Below are positions 59,411 to 64,000 of a DNA stretch of 64,000 nt, one piece after another. The notes under the pieces are model-generated. The model was not told where the DNA came from. It did not search any database and saw only the letters and a list, made by a program, of their open reading frames with translations. The DNA is from Prauserella halophila. Its GTDB lineage: Bacteria; Actinomycetota; Actinomycetes; Mycobacteriales; Pseudonocardiaceae. Made by a program: the position numbers and the translations under genes. Within the stretch, counting starts at the first letter, position 1. Every line of letters starts with the position of its first letter. The stretch is from assembly GCF_024171895.1 (NCBI RefSeq), contig NZ_JAMTCQ010000014.1, positions 147,941-211,940 of the forward strand, written 5' to 3'.

Positions 59411-60187
59411 TCAGCTGCTCGGTGACGGCGGCGTGCTGGAGACGTCGATCGGCTGGTTGTGCTCGCTCAGTCCGAGTTCGATCATCGTGGCGCCCTGGTT
59501 CGGCCGCCGCGGCGGCACCTGCAGCCACACGCGCAACAGGGTCCGCTCGGGATTGTCGGTGACCCAGAACTTGACCGCGACGTCGTCGGTCACGCCGGGC
59601 AGCAGTTCGGAGATGTCGGCCTGGGGAAGGGTGCCGCTGACGCGGTAGGTGGGCACGTCCTCGATGTCCTCGCGGCTCTCGGTGCTCAGTTCGGTCGCAT
59701 CGCCGAGCAGGTCGCGCAGACCGCCGTCGCGGGCGAGCAGGCTCTTCGCGGTGAACCGTTCCGGCAGGACGGCCGTGGTGGTCACGTCGTCGGAGTCGGT
59801 CAGCGTGACGGTGTTGTCGTGGGCCGCCTCGGCGCTGCTGCCGTCGGGCACCGCCGACGTGGGCGAACCGCCGGACGAGGACCCGCCGTCCCGGTGGCCG
59901 AGTTCGTACTCGTACTGCACGCGTTCGGCGGGCAGCTGCAGGTCGACCTCGCCCGCCGCCCAGCCCGAGCGGGTGGCCACGCCGTCGAGCGACCGGATCG
60001 GAAAGCCGGGCAGCGCCCCCTGGGTGTGCAGGTCGAAGCGGACGCTGGTGACGTCGCGGAGCGCGATCGAGGCGTCTCGGACCAGCGAGGCGCCTGGCGG
60101 CTCGCTCTCGGGTGCCTCGGGTGAGGAGGTGCACCCGGCGACGAGCGCGACGAGCGATGCGGTGACGACCAGAATCCGCCGAGACAT
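59411..60187 (-). CDS. LppX/LprAFG-type lipoprotein
   Basis: A 258-residue secreted lipoprotein. The signal peptide MSRRILVVTASLVALVAGC ends in a lipobox with Cys19. The domain pattern that follows (ASLVRDASIALRDVTSVRFDLHTQG, RVQYEY, LLARDGGLRDLLGDATEL and VKFWVTDNPERTLLRVWLQVPP) is typical of the LprG/LprF/LppX fold, a curved beta-sheet with a lipid-binding pocket. A Gly/Ser-rich, unstructured insertion (DGGSSSGGSPTSAVPDGSSA) sits mid-domain. ATG 60187 is chosen because it starts the signal peptide; the open frame runs to 61261. It converges with the hydrolase gene. Confidence 0.82.
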   Translation of the reverse strand: MSRRILVVTASLVALVAGCTSSPEAPESEPPGASLVRDASIALRDVTSVRFDLHTQGALPGFPIRSLDGVATRSGWAAGEVDLQLPAERVQYEYELGHRDGGSSSGGSPTSAVPDGSSAEAAHDNTVTLTDSDDVTTTAVLPERFTAKSLLARDGGLRDLLGDATELSTESREDIEDVPTYRVSGTLPQADISELLPGVTDDVAVKFWVTDNPERTLLRVWLQVPPRRPNQGATMIELGLSEHNQPIDVSSTPPSPSS

Positions 60188-60240
60188 GTCTTGAGACCGT
60201 ACTGCCGACCGAAGGTCGCCCGGTTGGGCGGTGGGAGCGG

Positions 60241-61245
60241 TTACCGGTGGTGTGCCGGTTCGGCTCGCCGTGCGGCGGTCGCCTCGGTGCGGGCGGCGAA
60301 GGTGCGCCGGTATGCGAGCGGGGAGACGCCGAGGGCGGCGCGCAGGTGTTTGCGCAGCGATGCCGCGGTGCCGAGGCCCGATTCGGCGGCGATCTGGTCG
60401 ACGGTCAGTTCGGTGACTTCGAGCAGGTGCCGGGCGTGCAGGACGCGCTGGTGGGTCAGCCAGGTGTGCGGCGGCAGGCCGGTTTCGTCGCGGAAGCGGC
60501 GGTTGAAGGTGCGCATGCTCATCCGCGCGTGGGTGGCCAGCGCCGCCAGTCCGAGTGGTTCGTGGAGCCGCTCCAGCGCCCAGGCCCTGGTGGGTGCGGT
60601 GCTGCCGGCGCCGGCATCGCTGATCGGACGGTCGATGTACTGCGATTGCCCGCCGTCGCGCCACGGTGGGACGACGCAGTACCGGGCGGCGCGGTTGGCG
60701 ACGTCGCTGCCGTGGTCGGAGCGGACGACGTGCAGGCAGAGATCGACACCCGCGGCGAGGCCGGCGGAGGTGAGCACGTCGCCGTCGTCGACGAACAGCA
60801 CGTTCTCGTCGAGGTGCACGTCCGGGTAGAGGGCGCGGAATCGCTCGGCGTGTGCCCAGTGCGTGGTCGCCGGGCGGCCGTTCAGTATTCCGGCCGCGGC
60901 GAGCACGTATGCGCCGGTGCAGATCGACATGATGCGGGCGGATGCGGGCGCGCGTGCCAGTGCGGCGGCGACGTCGTCCGGGAGGGAGCCGTCGCGGCGC
61001 GGGCCGGGCAGCCGGGTGCCGGGCACGATCACGGTGTCGGCGTCGTCGAGCGCGTCGGGGCCGTGGTCGAGCAGTGCGGAGTACCCGGACGACACCCGCA
61101 CCGGCCGGTCGTCGACCCCGCAGACGCGCACGTCGTACAACGGCCGTCCGCCGTGTTCGGCGGATGCGAAGAGCTGCGGCGGGATCTGCAGGTCGTAGCC
61201 CACGACCTCGCCGATGGCGAGGACCACGACCCGGTGCACGTCCAT
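60241..61245 (-). CDS. GlxA-type AraC-family transcriptional regulator
   Basis: A 334-residue regulator. Residues about 1-190 are a DJ-1/PfpI-like domain (VVVLAIGEVVGYDLQIPPQLF, SICTGAYVLAAAGILNGRPATTHWA), and residues about 220-320 are an AraC helix-turn-helix pair (LAALATHARMSMRTFNRRFRDE, then IAAESGLGTAASLRKHLRAALG). This is the GlxA/FtrA class. The nucleophile Cys of DJ-1 appears in ICTGAY. ATG 61245 begins the DJ-1 domain; ATG 61263 is possible. It is divergent from a stand-alone DJ-1/PfpI gene with a 120-base gap, so it probably regulates that gene. Confidence 0.9.
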   Translation of the reverse strand: MDVHRVVVLAIGEVVGYDLQIPPQLFASAEHGGRPLYDVRVCGVDDRPVRVSSGYSALLDHGPDALDDADTVIVPGTRLPGPRRDGSLPDDVAAALARAPASARIMSICTGAYVLAAAGILNGRPATTHWAHAERFRALYPDVHLDENVLFVDDGDVLTSAGLAAGVDLCLHVVRSDHGSDVANRAARYCVVPPWRDGGQSQYIDRPISDAGAGSTAPTRAWALERLHEPLGLAALATHARMSMRTFNRRFRDETGLPPHTWLTHQRVLHARHLLEVTELTVDQIAAESGLGTAASLRKHLRAALGVSPLAYRRTFAARTEATAARRAEPAHHR

Positions 61246-61365
61246 GGCAAGATCGTCGCACATATTGGCATTCCTGCCACTCGTCATCGGCCGCGGAGGT
61301 CGATCACGCTGGTGACCGCCGGGACGACCGGCCGCCGCGACGGGTGCCTTCGATGGGAGTGAGCA

Positions 61366-61968
61366 ATGGTCGACGGGAACGTTCGCAACATCGGGATCCT
61401 GCTGTTCCCGGGTGTCGAGGAGCTCGACGCGATCGGGCCGTGGGAAGTGCTGTCGTTCTGGGCGCGCACGTACCCGGACGACGGGTGGCGAGTGTTCTGC
61501 TGCTCGACCGAGGGAAAGCCCGTGACCTGTGCGAAAGGGCTGACCGTCGAGCCGCACTATGCGATCGGCGAGATGCCGGCCCTCGACGTCCTCGTGCATC
61601 CCGGCGGCGACGGGACGCGCCCGCAGCTCGCCGACGTCGAGCACGTCGAATGGATCAGGTCGCAGCGCAGGTCGGTGCCTCTGGTGGCGGGTGTGTGCAC
61701 CGGTTCGCTGGTCTTCGCCGCGGCAGGTCTGCTGAGCGGGCGTCCGGCGACGACGCACTGGGCGTCCCTGGGGTATCTCGCCGAACTCGACCCGACGATC
61801 GACGTGCGTCCCGACGCGCGGTTCGTCGACGACGGCGACATCGTCACCTCCGCCGGGATCTCGGCGGGGATCGACATGGCGCTGCACCTGGTTTCCCGGC
61901 TGGCCTCTCCGGAACGTGCCCGTGACGTGCGGCGGGGAATTCAGTACGACCCGCAGCCACCGGTGTGA
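61366..61968 (+). CDS. DJ-1/PfpI family protein
   Basis: A 200-residue protein of the DJ-1/PfpI superfamily with the nucleophile elbow GVCTGSLVFAAAGLL (Cys) and the pattern IGILLFPGVEELDAIGPWEVL at the N-terminus. The Glu near residue 18 of that segment and the Cys fit the isocyanide-hydratase/GlxA-like branch. The sequence SGRPATTHWA is shared with the DJ-1 domain of the divergent regulator, so the two genes are related. ATG 61366 has GGGAGTGA upstream. A GATase-like regulator/enzyme pair of this kind is common in Streptomyces and relatives. Substrate unknown. Confidence 0.85.
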   Translation: MVDGNVRNIGILLFPGVEELDAIGPWEVLSFWARTYPDDGWRVFCCSTEGKPVTCAKGLTVEPHYAIGEMPALDVLVHPGGDGTRPQLADVEHVEWIRSQRRSVPLVAGVCTGSLVFAAAGLLSGRPATTHWASLGYLAELDPTIDVRPDARFVDDGDIVTSAGISAGIDMALHLVSRLASPERARDVRRGIQYDPQPPV

Positions 61969-61986
61969 GCACGCCGGTCGCGCCCC

Positions 61987-62050
61987 GTGCCGGTGAGCCG
62001 TGCCGGTGAGCCGTGGCGGTGCCGTGCCCAGGGGTGCCGTGCCCAGGGGT
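61987..62050. repeat. 13-bp and 15-bp tandem duplications upstream of glnA2
   Basis: GTGCCGGTGAGCC occurs twice (61987-62012), and GCCGTGCCCAGGGGT occurs twice (62021-62050). They lie just after the DJ-1 stop, in the 152-base gap before glnA2. No coding function is seen. Confidence 0.85.
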
Positions 62051-62120
62051 GCCGAGTATCCGCCGAATCGGCGAAACCCACGAAACACCGAGTTAACACG
62101 GCCCGCATAGGGTCACGCAC

Positions 62121-63464
62121 ATGGATCGTCAGCAGGAGTTCGTGCTGCGCACACTCGAAGAACGCGACATCCGCTTCGTGCGGCTCTGGTTCACGGACGT
62201 ACTCGGCTTCCTCAAGTCGGTGGCGATCGCCCCCGCGGAGCTGGAAGGCGCGTTCTCCGAAGGGATCGGGTTCGACGGATCCGCGATCGAGGGCTTCGCG
62301 CGGGTCTACGAGTCGGACATGATCGCCAAGCCGGACCCGTCGACGTTCCAGGTGCTGCCGTGGGAACAGGCCGACGGCGGGCACTACTCGGCGCGGATGT
62401 TCTGCGACATCGCGATGCCCGACGCCTCGCCGTCGTGGGCGGATCCCCGGCACGTGCTGCGCCGCCAGTTGTCGAAGGCGGGCGAGGCGGGGTTCACCTG
62501 CTACGTCCACCCGGAGATCGAGTTCTACCTCCTTCAGGACCTGCCCGAGGACGGTAAGGAACCGGTCCCCGCCGACAACGGCGGTTACTTCGACCAGGCC
62601 AGCCACGCCACGGCCACGCACTTCCGGCGGCACGCCATCGAGGCGCTCGAGGCGATGGGCATCTCGGTGGAGTTCAGTCACCACGAGGGCGCGCCCGGGC
62701 AGCAGGAGATCGACCTGCGTTACGCCGACGCGCTGACCATGGCCGACAACGTCATGACGTTCCGGTACGTGGTCAAGGAGGTCGCGCTGACCCAGGGGGT
62801 GCGCGCGACGTTCATGCCGAAGCCGTTCACCGGCCATCCGGGCTCGGGCATGCACACCCACGTGTCGTTGTTCGAGGGCGACCGCAACGCCTTCTACGAC
62901 CCCGAGGATCCGTACGAGCTGTCGGAGACCGGCAAGGCGTTCGTCGCCGGGCTGCTGTACCACGCTCGGGAGATCTCCGCGGTCACGAACCAGTGGGTGA
63001 ACTCGTACAAGCGGCTGATCGTCGGCGGAGAGGCTCCGACGGCGGTGTCGTGGGGCCGGGCGAACCGGTCGGCGCTGGTGCGGGTGCCGATGTACTCGCC
63101 GGGAAAGGCGTCGTCGCGGCGGGTGGAGATCCGCTCGCTCGACTCGGCGTGCAACCCGTACCTGGCGTACTCGGTGATCCTGGCCGCCGGTCTGCGCGGG
63201 ATCGAGAAGGGCTACGAGCTGCCGCCCGCGGCGGAGGACGACATCTGGGCGCTGTCCGAGGTCGAGCGCAAGGCTGCCGGTTACAAGCAGCTGCCGCAGA
63301 ACCTCGGCGAGGCACTGACGGAGATGGAGAGCTCGGAGCTGCTGCCCGAGGCGCTCGGCGAGCACGTCTTCGACTTCTTCCTCCGGAACAAGCGCACGGA
63401 GTGGAACAACTACCGGAGCTCGGTGACGCCGTACGAGCTCCGGACCCTCCTTCCAGTGCTCTGA
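62121..63464 (+). CDS. glnA2: type I glutamine synthetase, GlnA2-like
   Basis: A 447-residue glutamine synthetase. Catalytic motifs are GFDGSAIEGF, YVHPEIEFYLL, MPKPFTGHPGSGMHTHVSL, NQWVNSYKRL and RRVEIRSLDSACNPYLAYS. The length and the sequence fit the GlnA2 group (Rv2222c, 446 residues) rather than the ~478-residue GlnA1. The adenylylation tyrosine motif NLYDLP of GlnA1 is replaced by GYKQLPQNL, so control by GlnE is doubtful. ATG 62121 has no Shine-Dalgarno sequence; TAGGGT at 62108-62113, seven bases upstream, looks like a -10 element of a leaderless promoter. It is followed by the rRNA promoter region. Confidence 0.93.
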   Translation: MDRQQEFVLRTLEERDIRFVRLWFTDVLGFLKSVAIAPAELEGAFSEGIGFDGSAIEGFARVYESDMIAKPDPSTFQVLPWEQADGGHYSARMFCDIAMPDASPSWADPRHVLRRQLSKAGEAGFTCYVHPEIEFYLLQDLPEDGKEPVPADNGGYFDQASHATATHFRRHAIEALEAMGISVEFSHHEGAPGQQEIDLRYADALTMADNVMTFRYVVKEVALTQGVRATFMPKPFTGHPGSGMHTHVSLFEGDRNAFYDPEDPYELSETGKAFVAGLLYHAREISAVTNQWVNSYKRLIVGGEAPTAVSWGRANRSALVRVPMYSPGKASSRRVEIRSLDSACNPYLAYSVILAAGLRGIEKGYELPPAAEDDIWALSEVERKAAGYKQLPQNLGEALTEMESSELLPEALGEHVFDFFLRNKRTEWNNYRSSVTPYELRTLLPVL

Positions 63465-63479
63465 CCTGCGGCTTCGCAA

Positions 63480-63513
63480 AAAGGGACCCCCCTGTTTCAG
63501 AGGGTGTCGCGGC
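63480..63513 (+). terminator. weak hairpin after glnA2
   Basis: ACCCCCCTG-TTT-CAGAGGGTGT can fold with CCCTG/CAG(A)GGG pairing and one bulge, 20 bases after the glnA2 stop and preceded by an A-run. The stem is short and there is no U-tract, so the call is tentative. Confidence 0.35.
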
Positions 63514-63562
63514 CGTGTAATGTTCTCTTTGTCGCCAGGGAGCGGACGGGACGAGGCGGAGG

Positions 63563-63591
63563 TTGACTCCGCGAGACGGACCGGGTAGGCT
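63563..63591 (+). promoter_or_regulatory. rRNA operon promoter
   Basis: TTGACT at 63563-63568 and TAGGCT at 63586-63591 with a 17-base spacer, the best sigma-70-like promoter in the window. It lies about 260 bases upstream of 16S rRNA, followed by an AT-rich leader. A weaker candidate (TAATGT near 63516) could be an additional upstream promoter. Confidence 0.8.
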
Positions 63592-63692
63592 TTCTGGTCG
63601 GCCCTCAAGAGGGTCACAACCCAGAGCAACGAATCTCCACGAGATAAGTTACTGTGGTTGCTGGCGCTTTCGGGCCAAATAACCAACTGCGT

Positions 63693-63725
63693 GTTGTTTG
63701 AGAACTCAACAGTGTGTTTGTGAGC
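63693..63725 (+). promoter_or_regulatory. rRNA leader antitermination region
   Basis: GTTGTTTGAGAACTCAAC followed by AGTGTGTTTGTGAG. The sequence TGTTTGAGAACTCAA...GTGTG is the conserved box of actinobacterial rrn leaders (mycobacterial example very similar), involved in antitermination or processing. The surrounding leader (63600-63850) is T/G-rich and non-coding. Confidence 0.75.
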
Positions 63726-63853
63726 TTTGTTTTGTTGCTTAGGGCCTCTTTTTTGGGGTTTTTTTGAGCTAGCGCAGGGCCATGGTTGATCGCGTGTTTG
63801 GCGTGGTTGGTTGTGGTGTTGTGTTTTTTGCTTGGTTTGGATTTTTCAATGCA

Positions 63854-64000
<147 letters not shown>

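Overview
The window is one contiguous stretch of very GC-rich actinobacterial chromosome. GC is high throughout, GTG and occasional TTG starts are common, and genes often overlap by ATGA or GTGA. The 16S rRNA 5' end on the right edge and the gene content (AdnAB, GlnA2-type glutamine synthetase, DUF222/HNH proteins, DUF3558 lipoprotein, IdeR-, GlnR- and Zur-like sites) suggest a mycelial actinomycete close to Pseudonocardiaceae. I cannot fix the genus by eye.

Layout. 1-9.9 kb is an assimilatory nitrate/nitrite block: a flavoprotein reductase, a NarK nitrate transporter, NirB, NirD, two uroporphyrinogen-III synthases and a sirohydrochlorin chelatase that can supply siroheme. It is interrupted by a decayed DUF222/HNH endonuclease and preceded at nirB by a clear GlnR-type site. 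9.9-20.1 kb holds a DUF3558 lipoprotein, an iron-regulated siderophore-interacting protein with an IdeR box on its start codon, an alkyltransferase-like protein, the AdnA/AdnB helicase-nuclease pair and a K+ channel. 20.2-25.3 kb contains two successive tandem duplications: two membrane-anchored HEYGH metallopeptidases and two polytopic membrane proteins. 25.3-30.0 kb has an M16 peptidase pair, NudC and CobD.

30.1-40.2 kb contains an M15 peptidase, SURF1, a fructosamine-kinase-like protein, a low-molecular-weight phosphatase, an intact DUF222/HNH protein, Nif3, a zinc-ribbon protein, RNase H/phosphatase and RNase P RNA. With panB, a Hip1/CaeA-like hydrolase and glnA2 further right, this block matches from memory the gene content of the M. 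tuberculosis Rv2220-Rv2236c neighbourhood.

40.8-49.7 kb is the most unusual region: eight co-directional genes that look like a stripped type IV secretion apparatus (small membrane subunit, VirB3/PrgI-like protein, VirB4-like ATPase, VirB6-like polytopic protein, VirB8-like bitopic protein, cell-wall hydrolase, two soluble proteins), with no relaxase or coupling ATPase in view. Next to it, a CooC/MinD-type ATPase with a Zur-like operator faces a signal-peptide-less metal-receptor-fold protein. 51.5-63.5 kb carries PanB, a DUF998 protein, NAD synthetase, a SecA2-like translocase with a repetitive acidic insertion, a secreted hydrolase, an LprG-like lipoprotein, a divergent GlxA-type regulator/DJ-1 pair and glutamine synthetase. 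The window ends with an rRNA promoter, leader and the first ~150 nt of 16S rRNA.
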